NCBI GenBank assembly: GCA_905147135.1
Contig: LR990049.1
Coordinates: 3,799,428 to 3,863,427 of the forward strand
Source of the DNA: Blastobasis lacticolella
Lineage: Eukaryota > Arthropoda > Insecta > Lepidoptera > Blastobasidae
Length of the DNA: 64,000 bases
Direction of reading: 5' to 3'
Made by a program: the position numbers and the translations under genes. Positions within the stretch are counted from its first letter, which is position 1. Each line of letters begins with the position of its first letter. A model generated the notes under the pieces. That model worked only from the letters and a program-made list of their open reading frames with translations. It did no database searches and was not told where the DNA came from. Positions 1-11,022 of the stretch are shown piece by piece.

Positions 1-78
1 GTTTATTGTACACAATGACGATATACAGAGAAATATAACAGTATTAAATACACAACAGGCGCTACTTATTTGTATCGA
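1..78 (-). mobile_element. LINE 3' tail at the window edge
   Basis: tttattgtacacaatgac and acacaacaggcgctacttat match the LINE 3' UTR at 5768-5862 and 37246-37310. The tail itself lies beyond the left edge. Confidence 0.6.
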
Positions 79-2469
79 GGGAGTGGTAGAATAACGATGG
101 CGCCCGACTGGTCTTACGTGATGCTGCGCCGCTTTTTGCCAGGTTTCGCATCATTTTAGTGTCTAAATGCTTGATATTTCAGTGATGCAATGCAATTCTT
201 GGGCTTACTGTAGTTGTGGCGTTACACACCGTCCGCAAAATTGTGACCAACCATACTCTACTAGGTTGAAATAAGAATTCCATGTGTAAAAGTGCTCCCT
301 ACATTCGCTAACCTCAAACGTCCCACATTCCTTCCAACGAAAAAAGCATCAGCACCAGAAGACGAAGTTGCTTCCCTTTCGTCCGAGCACAATTAATTTT
401 AATTACACAGATTAATTAATATCATGTTGTTCTGACGTCGCTTCCCGTAAATACTCGTCTGTCGGTCCGTTTAATTTTTTTTTTCTCCGTACAATTTTTC
501 CGACGGTAGGTGAGGGGGTGTCGGGGCAAAATGATTTATGGCGCAATCTTTTAGTCGTAAATCAAAGCGGCCACTGCTACTTGCCCCCTCTCCCCCCAGC
601 AACGCAACTTCGAAACAATCACTTGGCATTTCAATTTTTTGCTCTCTGGCTACGAATTTTGGCGCTGGTGCCGTTTGTAAATAACACGAAATACGGTGTC
701 TTGTAAACAATTTTGATGTGGGAATATTCCGGTATTACACGTGACTGGTTAGGTATTCTTAGGTGCGTTTGTCTGTTTATAGATACTTATATTATTAAGA
801 GTAAGGATTTGTAATTTGTTTGTATGAAAAAACACAAAAACTGATTGTAGAAAATCTTTCACTAATGGAATACTACATTATCTCTAAGTAACATAGACTA
901 CTTTTTATTCCAGGAAAATAATAGGCTCCCGCGTGAAAGTTGATTGTTTACAAAGATCCGAACTGCGCGCGAATGAAATTAGAACTAGAAACGCGCTCTG
1001 AGAACTACTAGTGCTTTATATTTGAATCTTCCAGATTCATAAAAGCTGACGATAACTTCGACGAGTGGTATTATAATTTGAGGAGCAGCAAAAAGTTAAA
1101 GCATGCGCACATACTCGTACATATTATCAAAATTGTAATGCACAATTTTGATCAACTTAGTTAAGAAGTTAAGTATAATTATTAAAGCCCCCGTAAATGT
1201 TTATTGCGTACCTAACAAATTCTAAACAACGTAAAGCCTCGGGGAGGTCGGGGTAGTTTCACTTAGCTGTATTCCTACCCCTAAGAAAGGGCCGTGCCAG
1301 CCGCTCTGCCCGTCGGATCTAAAAGGCTTAAGAGATCAAAATTTCACTACCTAATAACGTCGCAGAGTCTCTCAGTTTTACAGAGCAATCCGCAAACTAC
1401 TTTTGGGAGGACAGAGCGATAATAGAACACATTAAATTGAACTTATCGCTCCATGGGTCGGAATGTGTTCCCTTTGATCGAGTCATTTTAGTTCTGAAAT
1501 ATGTTAGAAAAGACAAAACTAGCCTTTTTAAATGGGCACGAAATAAATGGAAATCTTTTGTATTTATCGAGGAAATGTAGGCATCTGTCTGCTATCATCT
1601 CAGAAACGATCCCTACTACGTAGAATTTTTTATTTAGCAGGCTAAACTATTCCTCATGTAACAAGGTACTATGTATATATAGGTCTGTAACCAAGCTGAC
1701 CTCAGAGGCGGCTGCCAGAAGAGTAAAGGGAAGGCGCTCTGATCACAGTTTAAAACAAATTTACATAATCCTACAACAGAATAAAAGTGTCTTACACTCC
1801 ACCAATCTTATATTAGTATTTGAATATTGAAGAATTGTCTCTAAAACTTTTTGGTAAGAAAAATTAAAATCTAGACCTTCGCTAACGAATAGAGTGATGA
1901 CTATAAGCTATGACATTATTACAAAACTTCGAAATTTCTAAAGTTTCGATAACCTTTTCGGGGACAGCTAATTACTTAGAGATTTTGTGAATATAAATGT
2001 GGGTATAAAAGATTTTGATGGGGTTGTCTTGGTTGAATTTTTCGAAGTAATCTATTATCGACATCGTTACAAATCACAGGACTATTATTTTTACAGACAG
2101 TATAATTTTTTCAGCGTAATTGAATAAAAAACCGAGCGAGCATTGTTTGTTCCGCCGAGCGGACCGGCCATGGCAGAGTAATGACCTAGTAAAGGTGTTT
2201 TCAAATCATTAATTCCCATTGCCGGAGTTTCCGGTACATTTAGCCCCGCTCTACTCGTACCTGCCTGGATTTATCGGTCCAGGCCCTGCATTAATTGACC
2301 GAAGCTAACAAACGTAACTGAATGGATGATCCTTGTAGGTAAGACGCATTTTATACCATTATTACTTTGGCATAAAAGAATGATCGGTAGACGGTATCTC
2401 GGAATTAGTGGTTTGGTGTCTGGCCTCTGCCACTCTACTCTTAGAATACGATCCAATCTATTTTATTAA
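79..2469. other. no gene recognised
   Basis: AT-rich, apparently unique DNA. Short frames at 471-710 on both strands overlap each other and have no domain. One small stem-loop is listed separately. Confidence 0.6.
1126..1152. repeat. 11-bp perfect stem-loop
   Basis: ATCAAAATTGT and ACAATTTTGAT around a 5-nt loop. Confidence 0.8.
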
Positions 2470-2735
2470 TTTTACGATACGATCTAATATTATTAATTTT
2501 ATTGATTTGACATTTACTTAATATATTTAAATTTACAATTGTGTTAAGTGTATGTCATTAGGTTATGTATTAGGCATTTGACATTATTAGTTTGTATTTG
2601 ATATTGTGGTTATGTTTTTTATATTTGTAAATTTGTACGCCGAATGGCAGGTCACAGCATACTTATATTTTATGTAACATTTTTTTTACCTGTGTTACCA
2701 CAAATACAATAAATTGAATCGAATTGAAGCGAATC
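2470..2735 (+). mobile_element. LINE 3' UTR with (GAATT)n-type tail
   Basis: Ends tgttaccacaaatacaataa and attgaatcgaattgaagcga, a decayed pentamer tail after AATAAA-like sequence. The gtacgccgaatggcaggtca stretch is typical of lepidopteran non-LTR 3' UTRs. Confidence 0.6.
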
Positions 2736-2774
2736 TTTTATATACGCTAGTCTCGTACAAGACGCTTAGTATCT

Positions 2775-2885
2775 TAGAAGTCTCATTACCAAGAGGTGGC
2801 ACCCATGATGCTGTGCAGAGGCGGCGGTGACCATTTTCCATCAGGTGGCCTGCTTGCCTGTTTGTGGGCCATAAAACGTTTTCTT
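2775..2885 (+). mobile_element. family C fragment
   Basis: gcggcggtgaccattttcca, tcaggtggcctgcttgcctg. The 5' half is diverged. Confidence 0.65.
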
Positions 2886-2889
2886 CGGT

Positions 2890-4358
2890 CGAACAAATAA
2901 AAGGCGTCACAGTCGTTATACTAGAATCGCGTCAAAATTACCGTAATTTTCTTTGATCCCCTGTTCAGCCTTCTGTTTGATCGACTGTACCTTATTGCGA
3001 TCTTCCAACACGCCTGCCAAGTGTGGACACCATAGCAAAACCCAGTCTGTTAGTGTCGCCTAATCTTTTCGGGAATTATGAACAAAAACCCCATCTCTGT
3101 TTTTTATCCATTTCCCTTCATCCAAGCGCCTCGGGCACTTCGTGTATTATGTTTTTCCCTGTTGCTCGATGGAGCGGGGATTTATCTCAATATATCAATT
3201 TCGTCTGGACTGCCTCCAAGTGTGGACGAGTGTCGTCGATTTATGTCCACTTCCTTTCTTAGCGATGCATGCTTTCCTACAATCGCAATGTGCTGCTCCT
3301 AACGTACTGGGTGTGGACCCCGCCTATTCAGCTTCTGAGTTATGTTTAGTTTGTTTGTGTTTTCGGTTTGAAGAGCCAAATGTCTAGGGAGGGAGTCTTG
3401 GGGAACCCGAAGTGTGGAGGACGCTCTCTGGTCTAATGTCACAGATTGGTGAGTATGATCAATAAATTGCGTGATTTGTTGACGATACAGCCAACTTGAT
3501 TCAATTATCATAGTAGCCAATCGATCTTACTCTGTCTGTACAGTACAAGAGCAGAAGCATTACTTCATCAAGAAAATTGACCTTTGCAGCTACAGCAACA
3601 TTTAGAGTACTTGGTCCATCTTTACCCAAAAACAATTTGTTAAATGAAGTTGGCATTAGGTGTCCCTTATACTGAAAGACCTGGTCCGTGACTCCAAAGG
3701 GTATTTTTAATTGAATAAATAAAAATATTTTTATGAACGCTATAAAACCTTCCAGCAACTGCACAGGAATTTGATTCTTAAGGTGGTCATGCCTTATGCT
3801 CTTCTATTGTACATCCGTATAACGTACCTAAGTTTGGTGAAGCTTGGAGGCTATAAAGCGTAGAGGTTCTAAAGTCATTAGGAATAGGGTATTTGTCCAG
3901 TGAACCCAGTTGCTTTAAGTTTATTATACTTGTAGTCTCGTACATAATTTTTAGATAAATCTCTTACAGTCCTTCAATCTTTGCCTCACTCGGCTTTCCT
4001 ATGACTAAATAGCACCCCACTCCCTCTAACAATCACCTATCACAGCGCCGTAATAATTCATACTTAATAAGATCCTTACAACAAGTAGATCTTTCCATTA
4101 ACTGTGCAATCATTCTCACCACAATTCCCTCGGGGCATTTTTTTTTCAAAGTATAAATTTATTTTCCCCAAATCTAACAAGAGCGTTCGTTAGGGGCCAT
4201 CTGCATAATTTGATGGTATTATTCCTTCAAATCTCGCCTCGAGCCGGGAAATTTACCTGCAACGAAATGGAAAGATAAGGTTAGTAAAGATAATTGACAC
4301 AGATCCATTAATGCGCGGGCACTGTTCATGATAGACAGTTGAGACCTAGTATTCTATA
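2890..4358. other. no gene recognised
   Basis: Several overlapping frames of 70-90 codons at 3023-3764 on both strands do not match any family known to me. They could be an eroded transposon, since the density is slightly high, but no motif supports this. Confidence 0.5.
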
Positions 4359-4712
4359 CTAGTGGACCCGGTGCGACTTACACCTACCCTACACCTATCC
4401 TACACCTACCCTACACCTACTCTACACCTACCCAACACTTACCCTACACTTACCCCACACCTACCCCACACCTACCCTACACCTATTCTACACCTACCCT
4501 ATACATACTCTACACCTACTTTACCCCTACCATCCTTTTTTTTCTTGCTTGTAAACCTTCCTCTTCAATAATGCTATCTATTGTTGAAAACAGCATTAAA
4601 ATCTATTGCGTAGTTAAAAAGACTAAACGTATACATATAAATTACATACACAGATACGTAGGGGATTAGGGTCAGACGGCGGGAAGCGACTTTGTTTTAT
4701 ACTATGTATACA
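4359..4712 (-). mobile_element. Helitron-like element with internal minisatellite
   Basis: The plus strand begins CTAGTGGACCCGGTGCGACT and ends with gacggcgggaagcgactttg and ttttatac. Reversed, this is a Helitron 3' end (hairpin-prone GC-rich stretch then CTAG) and the usual AT-rich 5' end. The base before CTAG is A, as expected for A/T-targeted insertion. Homologous to 60104-60290. The interior is replaced by an 11-bp tandem array. No Rep/helicase is encoded, so it is non-autonomous. Confidence 0.7.
4381..4535 (+). repeat. 11-bp minisatellite, ~14 units
   Basis: Unit CCTACCCTACA with point variants, about 14 copies. It reads through as a Thr/Pro/Leu/Tyr-rich frame that is not a gene. The related Helitron copy at 60.1 kb has only ctactttacccctacctacc at the corresponding place, which looks like the seed of the array. 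Confidence 0.95.
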
Positions 4713-4990
4713 TGTTTACATTTTATTTATTTATTCGTATGGCAAAAATACAATATACGAGAAACACATTCAACTACTAATTTAAATCAAGCGAAGTCAG
4801 CCATTTAATTGCTTCGTCACTAAGGGTGATAAGGTCCTCCGGTGGGCCAGGGTAACTTGTGTTAGGGCATTCCGATAGTATGTGCCACATCGACTGAATT
4901 GGGGAACCATCATTACTATGAATACCTCCATTATTAAAATCAGATTCATTGTCCTGGTGTTACCGCGCACTTACATACGATACCTAAACA
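4713..4990 (-). mobile_element. truncated non-LTR 3' end beside a Helitron
   Basis: Includes the HILSECP relic and the A-rich 3' end at about 4722. It abuts the Helitron-like segment ending near 4712. Confidence 0.6.
4777..4929 (-). pseudogene. R1/Jockey-type ORF2 C-terminal relic (HILSECP)
   Basis: On the minus strand 50 codons end in a stop at 4777-4779. The peptide contains MWHILSECPNTSYPG, then EDLITLSDEAIKWL. A His-x4-Cys pattern close to the C terminus is characteristic of the terminal zinc-knuckle region of several non-LTR clades. Homology continues upstream (toward 4990) in another frame, showing a frameshift. Downstream (4722-4776) is a short 3' UTR with AATAAATAAATAAA. Not a host gene. 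Confidence 0.65.
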
Positions 4991-5369
4991 AATAAAATGT
5001 ATGGTACCTGTCCCATTTATTTCGGAAGCCCGAGTAAACTGTGGAATGATTTATTGAGCCCAACATTATATATTTAAAAAATTCCTTCATATTTTAATTA
5101 CGAGTAAACTGTTCGATTATTACGAGAGTACCAAGCTGCGTCAGAGAATAATCTGCGGGCCCATTCCGTTAAACGAAGCGGAAAAGGGACAGAATAATGA
5201 CCCAAGGAGATGGATCATGTCCCAGCACTGAAGCCTTAGACGTAGGTAATTTGATGAGAAAACTTATGACTGTTTTACGAGAGAGGTTCTGGCTTCACCC
5301 GCTTTCGGTTTGTAAAGTTGATGAACATTGATTATGAAATAAAGCGTATAGAGTAAAATGTAGAAATGT

Positions 5370-5500
5370 GTGTTCCCTGATCAATATAATCTGGACGCCT
5401 TCAAAGCTAGAGTGAATAGGCTGTTCCAAGACGGGCATGCTCCATTATTGGCCGCATCGTCACTTACCAACAGGTTAGATAGCGGTCAAATGCCTGTCTT
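5370..5500 (+). pseudogene. Jockey-like ORF2 C-terminal relic 1
   Basis: The frame gives FPDQYNLDAFKARVNRLF, then HAPLLAASSLTN. The same C terminus appears in three other places (13224, 52941 and 62525), so it is a dispersed non-LTR family. The coding similarity stops near 5500, and the rest of the open frame to 5648 is not recognised. The frame begins at a GTG, not a real start. Confidence 0.7.
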
Positions 5501-5679
5501 GTCTAATATAAAAAAATATATCGAATCCCTCTCGGGACTTGTAATAGGGTATATTTTTCTTATCTATACCTCCATACATAAATGGAGGAAAACTGGAATT
5601 GCAAATGTTCATAGGCTACGATACTGCTTCCTATCAGGTAAGCCGTAAGCTTATTAACCTTACCTTAGTATTTTAAACA

Positions 5680-5712
5680 TAATGATCTCCAACCCACCTG
5701 CCAAGCGCATAG
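5680..5712 (+). repeat. family D fragment
   Basis: atgatctccaacccacctgc resembles the middle of family D. Confidence 0.4.
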
Positions 5713-5767
5713 TCGCTACGCTTGCCAATGCCTTACACTATTGGATGAGGTTTCATTGACACAAACG

Positions 5768-5862
5768 ATTTATTTATTTATTTATTTAACCATTTATTGT
5801 ACACAAGATTGTTACAAAAAGTATATTACATAATATATTAGACACAACAGGCCAACACAACA
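5768..5862 (-). mobile_element. LINE 3' tail with (AAAT)n
   Basis: The plus strand starts with TTTA repeats, then accatttattgtacacaag and gacacaacaggcc. On minus it ends in AATAAA and an AAAT tail. Confidence 0.7.
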
Positions 5863-6235
5863 CACAAACACAAGAGTGCTGGGCATATTTAAAATTCCTA
5901 AAGTCTCTTCTAAAGCTTCTTGTATCGTGACTGCGGCTTTATAAAAAGCCATAAAAAGCTTTGTCCACGAAAAAATAAATCTCATTTTCGTAGGTATACG
6001 AAATATTATAATGTAAAAAGTTTGGCAAACTCATATGTAAGGAACTCGTTTAGCCCGTATGAAAACGTGAAACGGAATTGTAATATGGGACAACAATATA
6101 ACCGACTACAACAAAAAGGATGAAAGGCGTATGACAAACATAATTATGTGATAAGGTCATAGGTTACGCCGTTCTTGGTCCACAAGAACAAAAAGATTAC
6201 ATTGAGGAAAGCTTGTTATAGGTGAATGAAGTAAA
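5863..6235. other. no gene recognised
   Basis: A basic 67-codon frame (5920-6123) lacks any recognisable motif. Confidence 0.5.
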
Positions 6236-6590
6236 ATAATAATCGTCTTCGTGTTTGTGCTCTCGCGCACGAGGGCCCGTGGTCCTCCTTCGCCATGATC
6301 CAGGATTTGGCAGATCAGACAATTACAGTGGAGCGACTGCCGTCTGACATCCGTGACCCTGTAACCAGGGGAATCTGACCAGATTGGATCATGGTTACAC
6401 ATTTAGTTGCTTTAATGTGCAGGTTTCACCGCGATGTCTTCCCCCACCGTATGAGCGTCGATTAGCATTCAGCTAATGTAGGTACATAATTCAGAAAAGA
6501 GTCATTGGTACATGGCCTGTGGGATTCGAACCCGGTAGCTCTCGCTTACAAGTCAAATACCATAATGACTCGGCTACAGACGCTTCTCCT
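6236..6590 (-). mobile_element. SINE-A copy, near full length
   Basis: Reverse-complement order: tail and tgctctcgcgcacgagggcc (6258 on), ccaggatttggcagatcag, then the tRNA-like head with gggattcgaacccgg and a closing ctcggctacagacgcttc. Small deletion near the 3' tail. Confidence 0.85.
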
Positions 6591-7070
6591 GGCGTGTGCA
6601 CGTTATTTTACTCGTATAGGCTTAAAAAGGATAGACTAATTTAATAGTAATACATAAATAAGTATAGGTATCGATTTAGTTTTGTGTGTAGGTGTTGTAT
6701 TTACATTTTTATCGACAAAAACACAAAGACGCATAAGTCTAAACTACCTACCCCGTCGCGGCACAATGCAAAAACTTTACAAACAGCAATAAAGAGTCGT
6801 CCCAAAACTTACAAACAACCGCTTGGAATGCGCACAAGAAAACCCCACAAGTTTCTAAGATGAAGCGCTTAATAGTGCTAAAGAACGAGTAGTTACAAAG
6901 TACAAAGTTTTAATATTAACTTTCATTTTAAAACTTGGTACTATACCTAGTTTCATAGCACGAATAAGTGCTTTATTATTTATCACATTAGGGACATGTA
7001 ATATCAACAAACTTGCAGTTCATTACTAATATTATAATATAATGAGTCTACGTTCGTTTGCTGTGGTGTG
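6591..7070. other. nothing recognised
   Basis: AT-rich DNA without repeats I could identify. Confidence 0.6.
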
Positions 7071-7180
7071 TAATCTTTGGAGCTACTTGACCGATTCTGA
7101 GCAGAAGTAAATCAAATCTAAGGTCTACCTTAGATTAGATTTACTTCTGCTCAGAATCGGTCAAGTAGCTCCAAAGATTA
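7071..7180. repeat. near-perfect hairpin, 54-bp arms, 2-nt loop
   Basis: Arms 7071-7124 and 7127-7180 are complementary at 53 of 54 positions, with only CT between them. The arm starts TAATCTTTGGAGCTACTTGA. The near identity implies a recent origin or conversion between the arms. No other copy was seen in the window. It could be a foldback element or a small-RNA hairpin. Confidence 0.95.
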
Positions 7181-7243
7181 GTATATAGTACAATAGATCA
7201 AGATACAAGATTAGTATAGTAGTACAATAGATCTAATCGATCA
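7174..7243 (+). repeat. imperfect direct repeat, ~35-bp unit
   Basis: agattagtatatagtacaat, then agatcaagata, recurs immediately as agattagtatagtagtacaa, then tagatctaatcga. Two units next to the hairpin. Confidence 0.7.
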
Positions 7244-7696
7244 AAAGTTAGAAAGAACATCGAGCATCGCACATATTTACTAATTTATTTCCATTTAAAG
7301 CCCCTTATTATTAAAACACATCTTACCAATACAACCTGCAAACTATTGCAAAACCACAAATAATCTATTCACCACACAATCCCGAACACGACTGCAATAA
7401 TACAGCTGCAATGTAATGAAAATCCGGGTCGGCAAGGGCGCCCATTTGCCCAGAACTAGATCCAATTAATTCATATCACTATTGGATATGTGAGCCGACA
7501 TCTGCTAACAAACACGTCTGACCTACTGACATCGTTCTCTCGAGCGGGAGGAGCGAGGAATCTTTTTATTGGCGTATATGTACCCATGCACGGTAAATGC
7601 GAACAGACTGCTCTTAATAAAATTCCAGCAATCCATTACTTATGAAGCTGTAGTGGTATTATGTAACTGTAATTTTCGTTTGATGTAATTTTATCG

Positions 7697-7736
7697 ACGT
7701 AGCTTTGGCTACGGTGGGCCGTAGAAGAAGCTACGT
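7697..7736. repeat. hairpin built of CGTAGC words
   Basis: ACGTAGCTT (7697-7705) pairs with AAGCTACGT (7728-7736), and the inner CTACGG and CCGTAG also pair. A nested stem of about 15 pairs. Confidence 0.8.
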
Positions 7737-7954
7737 AACATTTTTGGTGCGTACGTCCTTTGCGATGAGTATTGATACGAGTATGATGTTTAGGAATGTC
7801 GTGTTATGCGAATGTGATCTTTAAAGACTATGTTTTGGGAATATGACGTTTCGAGAAGGTGAACTTCAGAAACAGATTTAGTTACGAGATTTTTAAAATC
7901 GTACTGTCCAAGTTATCTATGCGTGGCGACTTGTGTCGACTATTGTTCGTAGCC

Positions 7955-8030
7955 GGTTTCGTACACGGAAGAAAAAGTCTTTGATCGAAATTGGTTTCGT
8001 ACAGAAATTAAGTTCTTCGATCGAAACCAT
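7955..8030 (+). repeat. 38-bp tandem duplication, 2 diverged units
   Basis: Both units begin GGTTTCGTACA and contain GATCGAAA, at 38-bp spacing. Confidence 0.7.
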
Positions 8031-9246
8031 TTACAAAACCGCACTTTCGTAAGTGGCCAAAAGAGGCCCCCCATTGGCCTGTTTGTCTACACTTGCCTGA
8101 AAAGTACAGCAACGAGTCCTTTGCCCTAGAAGTTGTAAACGGCCTACTGCTGATTAATGAAAATGACTAAAATTACACGTTATCGTGAATACAAACGATT
8201 CCGATAGAGTTACATAATAGCACCTGCAGCGATTTAATCGAACTGATGCTGGTTGAACCGAGCTCGGACTTCGCATGACGGATTCTCAATATTCTCAAGG
8301 AAAGCGGATTCTCAACACTTCCAAGAAAACGCCCGTCGTCGGCTCGTATGCGACATTACGGTATAAAGTACTTGTTGTACCGCACCATTCAAAACAGTAA
8401 AATCGCATACACAAAGCAGATACCTAAGTGTTGTTCTTTTACTTCTTCGGGAATAACTTTCTTATACTCCCGCCAATTCCCGCGAACTCCGAATCATTTG
8501 CAACGTCACAAAAGAAACGAAGATACTGTCATACAAAGTGCAGTTAGCTGAAAATTTAAAGCTGCTCTCGACACTTCTGGCGGGCGTCGGCTTCCCTTTT
8601 TGCTTCCGCTTTGTTGCGATTGTGCTTTGGAATGGCGTATTTTTTAGTTGAGCGTCGAACTGCGCCTTCATTATAGTCTCTTATAAACCTTTGTCAATTT
8701 GTAACGGATTTCCAGTTCAATTAATATTGAGACGATTATATTTTTTCTGCAGAATATACTTTTCATCAGTGTTATTGTAATAAACGGTGTACCGTTAGGA
8801 ATATTACGGAATTTGTTTTAAAGACAGTTGCCTGAGAGATCGCTATGGATGATAAGAACTGCTTTTGCTGTTTAATTGTTTTGTTTTGTCTCGTAATAAA
8901 GATAACGCATTCATTATCTTTACAAGCCAAGTCGTAGTGAAGATAAAAAATAACAGCGCAATAATTTCGGATTCAGCCAGGACGGGACACTTTGGAAGTT
9001 TAAAAAATAGCTGGGGATTACACAAATTTCCCTTGTGGTGGGCAGAAGAGGAATAATAATGGGGCAGGGATTTGGCGGAATTCGGGGGACACTGTAGGTG
9101 CTCGGCCCCTCTGATAAATTGCCGAGTTTTTTTTGCTAATGAGAACCACTCGTGGCGTGTTTACGCGGTTCAGAGCTAAAGCGATGGGAAAATTGTCGAG
9201 AAGAATCTATTAATAGTTAAATTAAGACGGCACAATGACAAAGTTT

Positions 9247-9325
9247 TCCCCTTGCGGTGAGGGAAAACATCGTGATGAAACTTGCAGGAGACGGAATCTG
9301 TAACCGTAATCCAATCTGGCAGTGG
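9247..9325 (+). mobile_element. SINE-A internal fragment
   Basis: Matches the SINE-A body: ggtgagggaaaacatcgtga, then taaccgtaatccaatctggc. Both ends missing. Confidence 0.7.
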
Positions 9326-9385
9326 CGTTACTGTTATATTATATTGCTTTATAAAAATAATTATTGATCAAAAATCAAAGGTAAT

Positions 9386-9552
9386 GCGAGCGCTAATAAT
9401 ACTTTTCAAACTACGTGCACACCGCCGCGCCGAAAAGCAGCGCCATCGTGCGCCTAGATTACGAAACACGATCCGAACGCACACGCAAGTTGAGACTGAG
9501 TTGAAATTGAGACGCGGCCAGTCATCTCGCTCGCACGCGCTGGCTTGTAAGT
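9386..9552 (+). promoter_or_regulatory. CpG-rich stretch, possible promoter or first exon
   Basis: Dense in CpG (cgcgccgaaaagcagcgcc, ctcgctcgcacgcgctgg) in an AT-rich setting, and it ends in a good splice-donor word, GTAAGT (9547-9552). No conserved coding. This might be a non-coding first exon, but nothing in the sequence proves transcription. Confidence 0.2.
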
Positions 9553-9914
9553 AGGCTTTAGATTGATCAACAATGGAGGAAGTAAAGTCCCTTGTGATGA
9601 TTTAAAATGTGCTCAAGTTTTGATGTGCATGGAAAAGGTAAAGTTTTTAAACATCGCTCACAAAATAACAAATTATTTCCTCGCCAATCCTACGCCCGAT
9701 TTACGTACCTATTTCTCAGATTATTAAATCGCTTATAAGACAATTGCATAGATCGGTGTACCAAACTCATTGGTTTGTTAGTTGTTCTCTCTCACAAGTT
9801 ATATTGCTGGAATAAAACTGAAGAGTGATAAGTAAGGATTGATCAGTAATGTGGCATAAAGATGGATTTATTTTTAATAACTGTAACAACTACAAAAACT
9901 TCATCTCTCTCTCA

Positions 9915-9992
9915 TCACAAGATCTGTCAAATCCTGGATCATGGTCAAGGCGGACCCCGGGCCCTCATGTGCGAGAGCAAAACCGGGACTTT
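9915..9992 (+). mobile_element. SINE-A 3' fragment
   Basis: Matches the SINE-A 3' third: aaatcctggatcatggtcaa, then gggccctcatgtgcgagagc. The GAT tail is lost. Confidence 0.75.
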
Positions 9993-9994
9993 TT

Positions 9995-10115
9995 ATGACA
10001 AAGTTTTCCCCAACGCACCCTCAGGTTGTGGAATGAGATCCTTAAAAGGGGATTCACTAGAGAGTACCTAAAGGCACGAAGTACTTCAAGAAGAGAGTGA
10101 AGAAGCTTAGGTTTT
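9995..10115 (+). mobile_element. LINE C-terminal fragment, family H copy 1
   Basis: Contains the caacgcaccctcaggttgtg segment that in other copies encodes the stretch before LRLWNELPE, then the ttcaagaagagagtgaag stretch encoding FKKRVKK. Reading frames are damaged. It lies just after a SINE-A 3' end. Confidence 0.55.
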
Positions 10116-10998
10116 ATTTATTGAGAAAACTACTTCAAGAAGGAAGTAATAAAGTTTTACTTCATTCCCACGTTCGCACCTCATTTATATTGTATTCCAA
10201 CGTCACTGTATAAACAAACGTACAACCTCCAACGCAGAAAGTCTCATATTTATATGCAAAAGGCAATTTACGAGATATAATGGACGCGATGACTGTACGC
10301 CGGGGTATTCACGGTTCACGCGTCGCTAATTAAAGTTACCTTGTCGGCGAAAATTGAATTTGAGTCCCACGAAAATAGACTTACGTTTGATAGACAAGTG
10401 GAATCTCATTCAGAGTTACATTTAACACGTCAATGGCTCTTTGAAAAGTTCCTCGGAGGCTCCAGCGTGGCTCTTTGTATGTACCGTGTCTGCTTGAATT
10501 TAATTCATCTTAAACCGAAGAAAATAAATTAAATTGCCTGGCTGTAAATGGATTAAGAGAACTCGTTTATTATATTTTACAGAACATGTTTTTCTCTGCC
10601 TACTACCATCGGTTGATGGCGCTACATGAATCTTGGAATGGGGATGATATTGTAATTTCAACAAAATATTACATAAACAGTCTACAATGAAAAGGTGTAT
10701 GAATGTAGAAGAGCCCGTAGCCCGTGGGATACGGGCGTAAGTGTGTATGGATGTATAAATTTAAAAAAATGTTCTATCGCAACTAGTTGTTAACAAATAA
10801 TAAAAAATCTTCCATTATAACTGGTTGCATAACTTAATTGACATGGCGGGCGGATGGAAATTTTAGGAGGCTGGGTTTGACGGTTGAAAATTGTATTGGC
10901 TCGACTTTTTGAAATTTCAAACACATTGTAATATTAATATTTGCGAAATCAATTTCGAATTAACATTTGGAGTGAAATTAATTGTTGTTTAAGTTATC

Positions 10999-11022
10999 CA
11001 ACTGTAAATCTTTTTACAGTTG
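10999..11022. repeat. 10-bp perfect stem-loop
   Basis: CAACTGTAAA and TTTACAGTTG with a 4-nt loop. Confidence 0.8.

Larger units (their letters stand above)
7244..9246. other. mostly unique DNA
   Basis: Apart from the hairpin at 7697 and the duplication at 7955, only short random frames (8348-8671, 8843-9056) are present. Confidence 0.6.

Noticed and set aside
4362..4571. 69-codon frame rich in Thr, Pro and Leu
   Set aside because: It is the translation of the 11-bp minisatellite inside a Helitron.
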